The notes beneath the pieces are model-generated. The model made no database searches. It was not told where the DNA came from and saw only the letters and a list, made by a program, of their open reading frames with translations. The position numbers were made by a program, and so were the translations under genes. A DNA stretch of 64,000 nt, taken from NCBI RefSeq assembly GCF_014651715.1, contig NZ_BMXK01000011.1, forward strand, positions 101,162 through 165,161. The letters are read 5' to 3'. Positions 1 through 8,068 of this stretch are shown here, in pieces. The stretch is from Zhihengliuella salsuginis (GTDB taxonomy: Bacteria > Actinomycetota > Actinomycetes > Actinomycetales > Micrococcaceae). Within the stretch, counting starts at the first letter, position 1. Every line of letters starts with the position of its first letter.

Positions 1-612
1 ATCGTTGTGGAAGGCGTGGCCGGCCTCGTAGAAGTGGAACACGACATCCGCGCCCGACTCCTCGCGGATCTGCTCCTCCTGCTCCCGCGCCGCGTCGGCG
101 GGGTACATCTGGTCCTGCAGGGCGTAGTGGCCCTGCACGGCCGCGGTGAGATCCTTGTACGAGTCCGGGACGCCCTGGCCCACCCCGTAGAACGGGACGG
201 CCGCGGACACCTTCTCCCCCTGCTGCGCGGCGAGCGCCAGCACGAAGCCGCCGCCCATGCAGAAGCCGATCGCGCCGACCGTGTGGCTGACGACCTCCTC
301 GCGGTGCAGCAGGTAGTCGGTCGCCCCGGCGAGCAGCCTGGCGCCCTCCTCGGCCGGGAGCTTCGACATCATCTCGCCGGCCTCGTCGGCGTCGTGCGTG
401 GTCCGCCCGCCGAAGAGGTCGGGGGCCAGCGCGACGAAGCCCTGCGCCGCCAGGCGGTCGACGACGTCGCGGATGTGGTCGGTCAGGCCCCACCATTCCT
501 GGACCACGATGACGCCGGGCCCCTGCCCGTCCTCGGGGACCGCGAGGTACCCGTGGGCTTCGCGCCCGGATGATTCAAAGGTGACGTTCTGGTGTGGGGT
601 TTTCTCCGCCAC
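1..612 (-). CDS. Dienelactone hydrolase family protein (3' end cut by window edge)
   Basis: An alpha/beta-hydrolase of the dienelactone hydrolase family, predicted to hydrolyse lactone or ester bonds in the cytoplasm. The reading frame stays open to base 1, so about 204 residues are visible and the C-terminus is missing. The sequence shows an early VVQEWWGL segment, the Cys nucleophile in GFCMGG near residue 120, and GHAF with the catalytic His close to the window edge. I chose the GTG start (VAEKTPHQN) because GGGAG lies just upstream. True substrate specificity cannot be read from the sequence; many family members are general carboxyl esterases. It is transcribed away from the response regulator and is probably an independent unit. 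Confidence 0.85.
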   Translation of the reverse strand, partial: MAEKTPHQNVTFESSGREAHGYLAVPEDGQGPGVIVVQEWWGLTDHIRDVVDRLAAQGFVALAPDLFGGRTTHDADEAGEMMSKLPAEEGARLLAGATDYLLHREEVVSHTVGAIGFCMGGGFVLALAAQQGEKVSAAVPFYGVGQGVPDSYKDLTAAVQGHYALQDQMYPADAAREQEEQIREESGADVVFHFYEAGHAFHND

Positions 613-838
613 AACACTCCCTTCGCGCGACGATGGTTCGTTTCGATTCGTACCTCAGCCTATGCGGCTGTCCGAGCCAGTCTAAGCATGTGATGCAGAT
701 TACGAATAGATTCAACGGCGTTGTCGAGCGGGGGTGGCGCGGGAACTCGCACATCCGCGCCGTTTGGACGTTTCAATTCTAGCTGCTCAACCCGCGGAAT
801 GACAGGGATCGTGGCGGAGATCATGCGGCCGCAGCCGC

Positions 839-1459
839 TCAGACCAGGCCGGTTTCCCACGCGACGTGGATCGCCCGCGCGCGGCTGTCCACGCCGAGCT
901 TGGTGAAGATGTGCACCAGGTGGCTCTTGATCGTCGCCTCCGTGACGAACAGCGAACGCGCCATCTCGCGGTTGGTCGCGCCCGTGGCCAGGAGCTTCAG
1001 CACCTCGAGCTCCCGTCCAGTGAGCTTCGGCAGCGGGTTCCGCATCCCCTGGACGACGCGCGCCGACATGTCCGGCGTGAGGTACATGCCGCCGCGAGCC
1101 GCCTGCCGGATGGCCTCGACGATCACCTCCGGGGCCACCTCCTTGAGCAGGTAGCCCGCCGCGCCGGCCTCGATGGCGCCGAAGACCTCCGCATCCCGGT
1201 CGAACGTCGTGAGGATGAGGACCGCGGGCGCCGGATCGAGCGACCGGAGGGCCGCCGTCGTCTCGACGCCGCCGATCCCCTCGCCCAGGCGGAGATCGCA
1301 CAGGACGACGTCGGGGTTCAGGTGCGAGGTCAGCGTGATGGCCTCCTCCCCCGTCGCGGCCTCGCCGACGATCGTGATGCCGTCGCCGGCGTCGAGGACG
1401 GCGCGGAGACCCGTCCGGACCACCGGGTGGTCGTCGACGAGAAGGACGCTGACTGTCAT
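839..1459 (-). CDS. NarL/LuxR-family response regulator
   Basis: A 206-aa DNA-binding response regulator. An N-terminal receiver domain (about residues 1-120) has the acidic pair in LLVDDH, the phospho-acceptor Asp in VVLCDLRLG, and a conserved Lys in GYLLKE. A C-terminal LuxR-type helix-turn-helix (about 140-205) has LTGRELEVLKLLATG and ATIKSHLVHIFTKLGV. The ATG overlaps the stop of the upstream histidine kinase by four bases (ATGA), so the pair is translationally coupled and should form one phosphorelay. The MMPL transporter just upstream in the same direction is the obvious candidate output or partner, but that is inference from position. Membership of the NarL family is secure; the signal is unknown. 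Confidence 0.93.
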   Translation of the reverse strand: MTVSVLLVDDHPVVRTGLRAVLDAGDGITIVGEAATGEEAITLTSHLNPDVVLCDLRLGEGIGGVETTAALRSLDPAPAVLILTTFDRDAEVFGAIEAGAAGYLLKEVAPEVIVEAIRQAARGGMYLTPDMSARVVQGMRNPLPKLTGRELEVLKLLATGATNREMARSLFVTEATIKSHLVHIFTKLGVDSRARAIHVAWETGLV

Positions 1460-2715
1460 GACCGCCCCTCCGCAGAACCCTCGACGGGGAGACTGGCGGA
1501 CAGCGCGGTCCCCTCCCCCGGAGTGCTCTCGATGGTGAGTTCGCCCCCGAGCTCCCGCAGGCGGGACCGCATGAACTTCAGGCCGTACCCGGAGGACTCC
1601 CCGGCATCCGCGGGCTCCCACCGGCCGGCGTCGAACCCGCGCCCGTCGTCGATGATGTCGAGCCGGACGGAGCCGCCGTCGTCGATCAGGCTGGTCACCA
1701 CGCGGCCGGCCCCGGCGTGCAGCCTCACGTTCGCCAGCGCGGACTGCGCGGTCCGCAGCAGCGCCACCTCGACGTGGATCGGGAGCGCCGGGAGCGACTC
1801 GTAGACGTGCAGTTCGGTCTGCACGCCCGTCTCGTCGTGCAGCCGGCTGAGCAGCTGCCCGAGCGCGGAGGCGAGGGCGTCGTCCTCGAGCTCCGCCGGA
1901 GCGAGCGCCGCGACGATGCGCCGGACGTCCGCGAGGCTCTCCCCGGCCAGCGCCTCGAGCTGCCGCAGTGTGCGCGCCGCGCCGTCGTCGTGGGTGCTTC
2001 CGCTCCCGGCGTGGGCCAGCAGCCGGATCGAGGAGAGCGCCTGGGCGATCGTGTCGTGGATGTCGCGGGAGAGGCGGGTGCGCTCGTCGATCGCGCCGGA
2101 CCTGCGCTGGGCGAGTGCCAGCTCGTCCTGCAGGTCCGCCATCTCCTCCTTGGCCCGCCGCAGCGAGACGACCAGGCGTTCGCGCTCGGCGGCCTCGCGC
2201 AGCAGTTCCAGATAGCCGCGGGAGATCCCCAGCGCGAAGATCCCGCCGATGAGCGGTCCCAGCACGTTCGCGTACGTCGTCGCGCCGTGGTGGAGGACCG
2301 GCGCACCGACGACGATCGCGAAGACCAGGACCGAGAACACGATCGCCCAGCGGTCCGGCAGCAGGTGGCCCGCGAGGAGCCAGAGCAGGAACGCGAGCCA
2401 GACGAATTCGGCGGAGACGGCCACGGCGGCCACCCAGAGGACCGCGAAGCCGACCAGCCACCACACCACGACGCGGCGCGGCCGCACCCGGGCCGGCGCC
2501 AGCGTGCCGGCGGCATGCCAGGCGAGGACTGCGGCGCCGGAGACCACGGAGGCCGCGACCGGCGTGCCATCGTCGATCGCGCGGACCGCCCCGATCACCG
2601 TCAACGCGACCGCGATCACGTGGTGCCCGATCTGCATGGCCCGCATCGCGGGGCCTGCGCTGGGAGTCCTCCCCGCCCGGCTATCGCCCGGCAAGGGCGA
2701 GTTCACGATGTTCAT
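1456..2715 (-). CDS. Sensor histidine kinase, HisKA_3 type
   Basis: A membrane sensor kinase of about 419 aa that should phosphorylate the adjacent NarL-type regulator. The N-terminal half (about residues 25-170) is a block of hydrophobic helices without a large extracellular domain. A HisKA_3 dimerisation helix follows with the phospho-His in SRDIHDTIAQAL, then an HATPase with DDGRGFD and a GYGLKFMRSRL lid. I placed the start at ATG 2715 (MNIVNSP) because GGAG lies about 10 bases upstream; a GTG five codons earlier is possible. The start lies about 35 bases inside the 3' end of the MMPL gene, so transporter, kinase and regulator probably share a transcript. Short-loop sensors of this type often sense membrane or cell-envelope state. 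Confidence 0.9.
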   Translation of the reverse strand: MNIVNSPLPGDSRAGRTPSAGPAMRAMQIGHHVIAVALTVIGAVRAIDDGTPVAASVVSGAAVLAWHAAGTLAPARVRPRRVVVWWLVGFAVLWVAAVAVSAEFVWLAFLLWLLAGHLLPDRWAIVFSVLVFAIVVGAPVLHHGATTYANVLGPLIGGIFALGISRGYLELLREAAERERLVVSLRRAKEEMADLQDELALAQRRSGAIDERTRLSRDIHDTIAQALSSIRLLAHAGSGSTHDDGAARTLRQLEALAGESLADVRRIVAALAPAELEDDALASALGQLLSRLHDETGVQTELHVYESLPALPIHVEVALLRTAQSALANVRLHAGAGRVVTSLIDDGGSVRLDIIDDGRGFDAGRWEPADAGESSGYGLKFMRSRLRELGGELTIESTPGEGTALSASLPVEGSAEGRS

Positions 2716-4780
2716 GACTCGATTCTCCACTCTCCGGGCCGATCTGCCGCGGCCACCAGATCCGATCGCCGAGGACCCCGAAGACCGCGGGGACGATCAC
2801 CGTCCGCACCACCAGCGTATCGACGACGACCCCGAGCCCGACGATGAGCCCCAGCTGGCCGAGCGTCACGAGCGGCAGCACCCCGAGTGCGGCGAACACC
2901 GCCGCGAGCACGATGCCGGCGCTCGTGATGACGCCGCCCGTCCGCGCGACCGCCCGCACCATGCCGTCCCGTGTGCCGCGGACCAGAGCCTCGCTGCGCG
3001 CGCGGTGGACCAGGAAGATCGTGTAGTCGATCCCCAACGCGACCAGGAAGAGGAAGGACAGGAGCGGCACCTGCAGGTCCAGCGCCTCCTGGCCGAAGAC
3101 CACCCGGCTGAGCCAGGCGCCGGCCCCGATCGCGGCCACGGCGCTGGCCGTGTTGACCAGCAGGAGCACGACCGGCGCCACGAGAGAGCGCAGCAGCACC
3201 GCGAGCACGGCGAAGCTGACACCCAGCACCAGCGGGGCGATGAGCTTCAGATCCCGCTCGTTGCCGGCGCGTGCATCCAGATCGGTTGCGCCCGCCCCGC
3301 CGACCAGCGCATCGGCCCCGTGGACCGAGTGCGCGACCTCGCGCAGGGTCTCCACGAGCTGGAGGCCCGCATCCGTACCGGGGGCGTACTCGCCCGTGAC
3401 CATGATCCTGCTCAGGGCCCCGTCCGCCGACTCGGCCACCGCGTTGGCGCGCACGACGCCGTCGACGGCCTCGACGGCTTCGACGACCTCCCCGGCCCGC
3501 TCGCGGTCGGAGACGATGAGGATCGGCTGCGCCTCGCCCGCGTCGAAGTGCTCCGCGAGCACCTCGAGGCCGGAGGCGGACTCGGACTGCACGCGGAACT
3601 TCTCCTGCTGGTCGAGCCCGACCGTGGTGCCGACCAGGCCGGCCGCCATCACGGCGAGCAGCGCCAACCCGGCGGTCAGACCCAGCACGGGGCGCCGCAT
3701 CACGCGCGAGGCCACCGCCTGCCACACGCGCCCCTGCTCGACCGCGGAGCCGGGCCGCGGGACGAAGGGCCAGAAGACCTTGCGCCCGCAGACCGCGAGG
3801 AACGGGGGCAGGGCGAAGAGGACGGCGACGAGGGCGATGAGCAGCCCGAGCGCCGAGGAGAGCGCCAGCCCACGCGTTCCGGGCACCACAGCCAGCACCA
3901 GTGTCAGCAGCGCCAGGATCACCGTGGCGTTCGAGGCGACGATGGCGGGAACCGTCCGCCGCCAGGCCTCCGCCAGGGCCGGCCGGTGGTCGGCGGTTTC
4001 GAGGAGCTCCTCCCGGTAGCGCGAGACGAGCAGCAGGGCGTAGTTGGTGCCGGCGCCGAAGACCAGGACGCTGATGATGCCGGCGTCGAACTGCAGATCG
4101 AGGGCCGCGCCGAGCGCCGCGGTCGCCTGGCCCGCCACCTGGTCGGCCAGCCCGACGACGATCAGCGGGATGAGCCACAGGACCGGCGACCGGTAGGTCG
4201 CGATCAGGAGGACGGCGACGATGGCGATGGTCACGATCAGGAGCGTGACATCCGCCCCGTCGAAGGCGGAGGCGATGTCGGCCCCGAAGGCCGGCCCCCC
4301 GGTGACCTGGAGGTCCAGGCCGGACGGCTGGATCTCGGCGACCACCCCGCGCAGGCCGCCGACCACCTCGGCGGTCTCCGTGTTGTCCGACCCGACGCTG
4401 ATCGGGACCACGACGACGGCCGCCCCGCCGTCGTCGCTGACCATCGGTCCGGACGACGCGGACCCGGTGAACCGGTCCAGGGCCGGCTTCGACGCGGTGA
4501 GGGCCTCGACGTCGGCGTCCGAGAGCGGCGCGGAATCCCGGCGCTCGGCCACGATCAGCACGGACTGCTCGCCGGCGTCGGGGAACTCCTCCAGGAGCCG
4601 GGCCACCCGGGTGGACTCGGAGCCGCCGGGCGCCGACTCGCTCCCGGCGGAGCCCTCGGCGCCTCCGAAGAGGCCGAACAGGACGACGAACGCCACCAGC
4701 GCGGCGCCCAGCGAGATCCACGCACCGCGCCGAGAGGTCAACCGGTCGGGAATGCGGACACGTTCACGAAGTTTTTCCAT
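2681..4780 (-). CDS. MMPL/RND-family transporter
   Basis: A 699-aa integral membrane protein of the MMPL (RND superfamily) type. It has an N-terminal TM near residues 25-45, an extracytoplasmic domain, a block of TM segments (about 175-330), then a repeat of that arrangement with a second loop and a C-terminal TM block (about 505-680). This duplicated architecture is typical of lipid or drug exporters such as MmpL and YdfJ proteins. The ATG start MEKLRERVRIP fits a cytosolic basic N-terminus. The 3' end overlaps the histidine kinase start, pointing to a transporter-kinase-regulator operon. A perfect inverted repeat 60 bases upstream may be an operator. The cargo cannot be predicted from sequence. 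Confidence 0.9.
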   Translation of the reverse strand: MEKLRERVRIPDRLTSRRGAWISLGAALVAFVVLFGLFGGAEGSAGSESAPGGSESTRVARLLEEFPDAGEQSVLIVAERRDSAPLSDADVEALTASKPALDRFTGSASSGPMVSDDGGAAVVVVPISVGSDNTETAEVVGGLRGVVAEIQPSGLDLQVTGGPAFGADIASAFDGADVTLLIVTIAIVAVLLIATYRSPVLWLIPLIVVGLADQVAGQATAALGAALDLQFDAGIISVLVFGAGTNYALLLVSRYREELLETADHRPALAEAWRRTVPAIVASNATVILALLTLVLAVVPGTRGLALSSALGLLIALVAVLFALPPFLAVCGRKVFWPFVPRPGSAVEQGRVWQAVASRVMRRPVLGLTAGLALLAVMAAGLVGTTVGLDQQEKFRVQSESASGLEVLAEHFDAGEAQPILIVSDRERAGEVVEAVEAVDGVVRANAVAESADGALSRIMVTGEYAPGTDAGLQLVETLREVAHSVHGADALVGGAGATDLDARAGNERDLKLIAPLVLGVSFAVLAVLLRSLVAPVVLLLVNTASAVAAIGAGAWLSRVVFGQEALDLQVPLLSFLFLVALGIDYTIFLVHRARSEALVRGTRDGMVRAVARTGGVITSAGIVLAAVFAALGVLPLVTLGQLGLIVGLGVVVDTLVVRTVIVPAVFGVLGDRIWWPRQIGPESGESSHEHRELALAGR

Positions 4781-4840
4781 ACGGCCAACTCAACCAACGG
4801 GTCGGGACTCCGGGCATCGCCGGCGAGATTGAACCTGCCC

Positions 4841-4856
4841 TCAACCATTCGGTTGA
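4841..4856. promoter_or_regulatory. Perfect inverted repeat upstream of the MMPL transporter
   Basis: TCAACC-ATTC-GGTTGA is a perfect 6-bp-arm palindrome with a 4-base spacer. It lies 60 bp upstream of the transporter ATG in the gap after tRNA-Leu. A partial copy of one arm (AACTCAACCAAC) occurs near 4787-4798. Its symmetry and position suit an operator, possibly for the downstream NarL-type regulator. No experimental site for this regulator is known to me. Confidence 0.35.
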
Positions 4857-4904
4857 CGGGCGCCGGACCTGGCAGGCTCCCGAGTTCTCATCGCGTCGGG
4901 CGAC

Positions 4905-4948
4905 GGGTTAAACAACAGAGGCGGCCCCCGCCGGGGACCGCCTCTGTT
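4905..4948 (-). terminator. Terminator after tRNA-Leu
   Basis: AACAGAGGCGG (4914-4924) pairs perfectly with CCGCCTCTGTT (4938-4948), an 11-bp stem. Read on the - strand it is followed by GTTGTTTAACC, a weak U-rich tail. It begins a few bases after the tRNA-Leu CCA end. Confidence 0.75.
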
Positions 4949-4952
4949 CACG

Positions 4953-5039
4953 TGGTGCGCGAGGGGGGACTTGAACCCCCACGATCTTGCGATCACTGGC
5001 ACCTGAAGCCAGCGCGTCTGCCAATTCCGCCACTCGCGC
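4953..5039 (-). tRNA. tRNA-Leu (anticodon CAG)
   Basis: An 87-nt class II tRNA with encoded CCA. The acceptor GCGCGAG pairs with CTCGCGC. The anticodon stem CTGGC/GCCAG carries the loop TTCAGGT with anticodon CAG, reading CUG codons. A variable arm and GGTTCAAGTCC T-arm are present. A hairpin terminator follows immediately. Confidence 0.95.
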
Positions 5040-5389
5040 ATGAGTGGTATTCACTTGTTCCTGCGCAGCGAACCACGCTGAACAGCGAGAACCATCTTAT
5101 CCATACTTTGCCGCAACCGCCTAATCGGGTGCCCGGCCGTGAGCAGGGTCACTCGATCCGGGGCCGGTTCCGCCCCGCGGGCCGCACCCGCTCCCCCGCG
5201 ATCACGGGGATCGGGGCGGTTTCGGACGTCCCGCCGGCAACGCGGCCCGGGAACCGGGTTTGTTCCATATTCGTTGCGATCCAAGCAGACTGTGTACATT
5301 CTCAACACTCTTCAAGGACGCGGCAAGTAGTATCGACATGCGTCACGTCTTTCACAACCGATACGGAACGACAGGAAGGAGCAGCGCCC
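5040..5389. other. Intergenic region between tRNA-Leu and fhaA
   Basis: A 350-bp gap with no convincing gene. It should hold the divergent promoters of tRNA-Leu (-) and the kinase operon (+). A TAGTAT -10-like hexamer lies at 5328-5333, about 57 bases before the fhaA start; I see no good -35 at the right distance. The fhaA ribosome-binding site is AGGAAGGA at 5373-5380. On the - strand TAAGAT near 5094-5099 is a possible tRNA -10. Confidence 0.5.
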
Positions 5390-6160
5390 ATGGGTCTGGT
5401 CGACAACGTTGAGCGCGGCCTCGAAAAGCTGGTCACCAGCGTCTTCCGTGGTTCCAACGGCGGCGAAGTCCAACCGGTCGAGATCGCGAGCAAGCTGCGC
5501 AATCAGATGGACCGCGGGACCCTCACCGTGGCCCAGGGCCGCACGACGGCGCCGAACAGCTTCACGGTCACCCTCGCCCCTGCGGACTTCGAGCGGGTCA
5601 AAAAGTACGGCACGGCCCTGGCCGAGGAGCTGTGCGACGTCGTCATCGCCCACGCCAAGGGCCAGCACTACACGCTCACCGGCCAGGTCGAGGTCTCCTT
5701 CGAGGAGGACGCCGACGCCCGCGAGGGCGCCCTCGCGGTCGACGCGCGGATCTCCCGCGGCTCCCCCACGCCCCGCGCACCGCGCCCCGGCACGACGTCG
5801 GCGGCAGCCCCGGCGCCGTCGACGCCCCCACCCGCGGCGACGGTCGCCACGCCGACGCTGCAGCCCGTGCTGCAGATGAACGGCAAGCGCTACGGCCTGA
5901 ACTCCGAGTCGATCATCCTGGGCCGCTCGTCGGACGCCGACGTGGAGGTCGACGACACCGGGGTCTCCCGCAAACACTTGGAAATCCGCTCGGAGCACGG
6001 CAAGGTGTGGGCTGTGGACCTGGGTTCGACCAACGGCAGCTACGTCAACGGCCAGAAGGTGGACGGGCGGGCCGAGCTCTTCGACGGCTCCGTCATCAGC
6101 ATGGGCCGCACCCGCATCACCTTCCGCATGCTGCCCCAACGCTCTGGAGGTCGGCCATGA
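5390..6160 (+). CDS. fhaA: FhaA-type protein (DUF3662 and FHA domain)
   Basis: A 256-aa phosphothreonine-binding adaptor. The N-terminal DUF3662 domain (about residues 1-115, MGLVDNVERGLEKLVTSVF) is typical of FhaA. A Pro/Ala-rich linker follows (about 120-160), then an FHA domain (about 165-250) with ILGRSSDADV, VSRKHLEI and GSTNGSYVNG, which contain the Arg, Ser and Asn residues used to bind phospho-Thr. In mycobacteria FhaA binds the phosphorylated MviN pseudokinase and tunes peptidoglycan synthesis. A separate pseudokinase gene is present at 46.0-47.6 kb. The ATG start has an AGGAAGGA ribosome-binding site. It is the first gene of a seven-gene operon and overlaps fhaB by ATGA. Confidence 0.95.
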   Translation: MGLVDNVERGLEKLVTSVFRGSNGGEVQPVEIASKLRNQMDRGTLTVAQGRTTAPNSFTVTLAPADFERVKKYGTALAEELCDVVIAHAKGQHYTLTGQVEVSFEEDADAREGALAVDARISRGSPTPRAPRPGTTSAAAPAPSTPPPAATVATPTLQPVLQMNGKRYGLNSESIILGRSSDADVEVDDTGVSRKHLEIRSEHGKVWAVDLGSTNGSYVNGQKVDGRAELFDGSVISMGRTRITFRMLPQRSGGRP

Positions 6161-6636
6161 CCGAACTCGCACTCACCGCGATGCGCCTCGGCTTCCTGAT
6201 CCTGCTGTGGATCCTGATCCTCAGCATCGTCGGCGCGCTCCGCCGCGACCTCCTGGTCGGCAAGCGGGCCGGCGCCGCAACCGCACCGCCCCCCGCACGC
6301 GCCGCCGACACCGGCGAGCAGGCCTCGCAGCAGCCCCCGAAACAGCACCCCACCTCCCTCGAACTCGTCGAGGGGCCGCAGTCCGGAACGAGCATCGAAC
6401 TCGCAGCGAGTCCCATCCTGCTGGGCCGCGCGCAGGAGGCCACCCTCGTACTCGTCGACGACTACGCCTCGGCGCGGCACGCCCGCCTGTTCCCGCAGGG
6501 CAGCCGCTGGTTCATCGAGGATCTCGGGTCCACCAACGGCACCTACCTGGGCGAATCGCAGTTGACGCGCGCGCAGCCGGTCGACCTGGGCCAGCAGATC
6601 CGCATCGGCAAGACCGTCATGGAACTGAGGGCCTGA
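6157..6636 (+). CDS. fhaB: FhaB-type membrane-anchored FHA protein
   Basis: A 159-aa protein with one N-terminal TM helix (about residues 8-27, FLILLWILILSIVGAL), a flexible Ala/Pro/Gln linker, and a C-terminal FHA domain (about 72-155). The domain has ILLGRAQEATLVL, the SARHARL segment and GSTNGTYLG. FhaB (FipA in mycobacteria) links the septal machinery to Ser/Thr kinases by recognising phosphothreonine. Its ATG overlaps the fhaA stop by four bases, and its own stop is one base before the pstP GTG, so expression is tightly coupled. The length and topology are as expected for FhaB. Confidence 0.95.
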   Translation: MTELALTAMRLGFLILLWILILSIVGALRRDLLVGKRAGAATAPPPARAADTGEQASQQPPKQHPTSLELVEGPQSGTSIELAASPILLGRAQEATLVLVDDYASARHARLFPQGSRWFIEDLGSTNGTYLGESQLTRAQPVDLGQQIRIGKTVMELRA

Positions 6637-6637
6637 C

Positions 6638-8068
6638 GTGGCGCTCACCCTGCGCTTCGCGGCGGCCTCCGACGTCGGCAAGGTCCGGTCCAACAACCAG
6701 GACTCGGCCTACGCCGGACGCCATCTGGCGGTCGTCGCGGACGGCATGGGCGGACACGTCGGCGGCGACGTCGCCTCCGCCTCGACCGTGCTCGACCTCG
6801 TCCACCTGGACCAGGAGACCACCGAGGACGTCGAGACGGTGCTTCCCGACGAGATCCAGACCGCCAACTCGATTCTGAACGAGCTGGTCAGCGCCAATCC
6901 CAAGCTCTCGGGCATGGGCACCACCGTGACCGCCCTGCTGCTCACGGGCGAAACATTCCAGTACGCGCATATTGGCGATTCCCGCGCCTACCGGCTCAAA
7001 GACGGCAAGTTCATGCAGATGAGCCGCGACCACACCTTCGTGCAGCGGCTCGTCGAGGAGGGGCGCCTGTCCCCGGCGGAGGCCGAGAGCCACCCCCACA
7101 AGAACGTCCTGCTGCGCGTCCTCGGCGACTCCGACGCGAGCCCCGAACTCGACATCCACCAGTTCCCGGTCTCCGCCGGCGAACGCTGGATGCTCTGCTC
7201 CGACGGCCTGAACGCCGTCGTCTCGGACCCGGTGATCGAGCAGATCGTCCGCGGCACCAAGGACCTGCAGGAAACCGCCGACGACCTCGTCCAGGTCACC
7301 CTGGACAACGGGTCCCCCGACAACGTGACCGTCGTCGTCATCGAGGTCGTCGAGGACGACGGCGCCACGATCACCACGCCGGCCGTCCCCCTCGAGACGG
7401 TCGCGGAAGACGAATCCCTCGACACGGGCATGCTGCAGCGCGTCGCGGGCACCGAGGACGTCGAGGCCAGCGCGGCGATCATCCGCCACGAGATGAAGAA
7501 CCGGCCCCACGCGCTGGTCGGATCCGCCCTCCTCGCGACGCAGACCGGCCACATCCCGATGGTGACCACGCGCTCCGCGCAGAAGCGCGCCGCGGCGCTG
7601 CTGATGCACAAGACCCCGAGCCAGCAGGCGGAGGTGCTCGAGCACCACGAGGAGCACCAGGCCCCGCGGCGCCGGCTGCTGATCCCGGTCTTCCTGACCC
7701 TCATGGGCCTGTTGCTGGCCTCGGTTCTGTGGTTCGGCTACGTCTGGACGCAAACCCAGTACTACGTCGGGAACTATGACGGCCGCGTCGCCATCTTCAA
7801 CGGCGTCTCGCAGGACCTCGGTCCCGTCAAACTGTCGCAGCTGGACGCGGTCACGGAGATCCCCCTTGACGCGCTTCCCGCCTACACGCAGCAGCGGCTG
7901 AAGAGCTCGCTGCCCGCCCGGGACCTCGAGCACGCCCAGGACATGGTCTCCGAGCTGCTCGTCACCGCCCGGCAGACCTGCCCCGTCGTCGTCCCCGGCG
8001 AGGGCGAGACGGACCGCGAGACCGCGGCCAACCTGCCGTCCTACTGCCTGGAGGTCGACGATGAATGA
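6638..8068 (+). CDS. pstP: PP2C-family Ser/Thr phosphatase (PstP type)
   Basis: A 476-aa metal-dependent protein phosphatase that should reverse the action of the two kinases at the end of this operon. The PP2C catalytic domain spans about residues 5-235 and shows VRSNNQDS, VADGMGGH, CSDGLNAV and GSPDNVTVVV, containing the metal-binding Asp residues. A long acidic cytoplasmic linker leads to one TM segment near 345-370 and an extracellular domain of about 100 residues ending ANLPSYCLEVDDE. GTG start directly after fhaB; the 3' end overlaps rodA by 8 bases. Confidence 0.95.
   Translation: MALTLRFAAASDVGKVRSNNQDSAYAGRHLAVVADGMGGHVGGDVASASTVLDLVHLDQETTEDVETVLPDEIQTANSILNELVSANPKLSGMGTTVTALLLTGETFQYAHIGDSRAYRLKDGKFMQMSRDHTFVQRLVEEGRLSPAEAESHPHKNVLLRVLGDSDASPELDIHQFPVSAGERWMLCSDGLNAVVSDPVIEQIVRGTKDLQETADDLVQVTLDNGSPDNVTVVVIEVVEDDGATITTPAVPLETVAEDESLDTGMLQRVAGTEDVEASAAIIRHEMKNRPHALVGSALLATQTGHIPMVTTRSAQKRAAALLMHKTPSQQAEVLEHHEEHQAPRRRLLIPVFLTLMGLLLASVLWFGYVWTQTQYYVGNYDGRVAIFNGVSQDLGPVKLSQLDAVTEIPLDALPAYTQQRLKSSLPARDLEHAQDMVSELLVTARQTCPVVVPGEGETDRETAANLPSYCLEVDDE

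Noticed and set aside
2249..6160. A very long + strand open frame (1303 codons) running over the MMPL gene into fhaA
   Set aside because: Only the last 256 codons (from 5390) are real. The rest is antisense to the histidine kinase and MMPL genes and has the Arg/Asp/His-rich composition of a GC-rich shadow frame.
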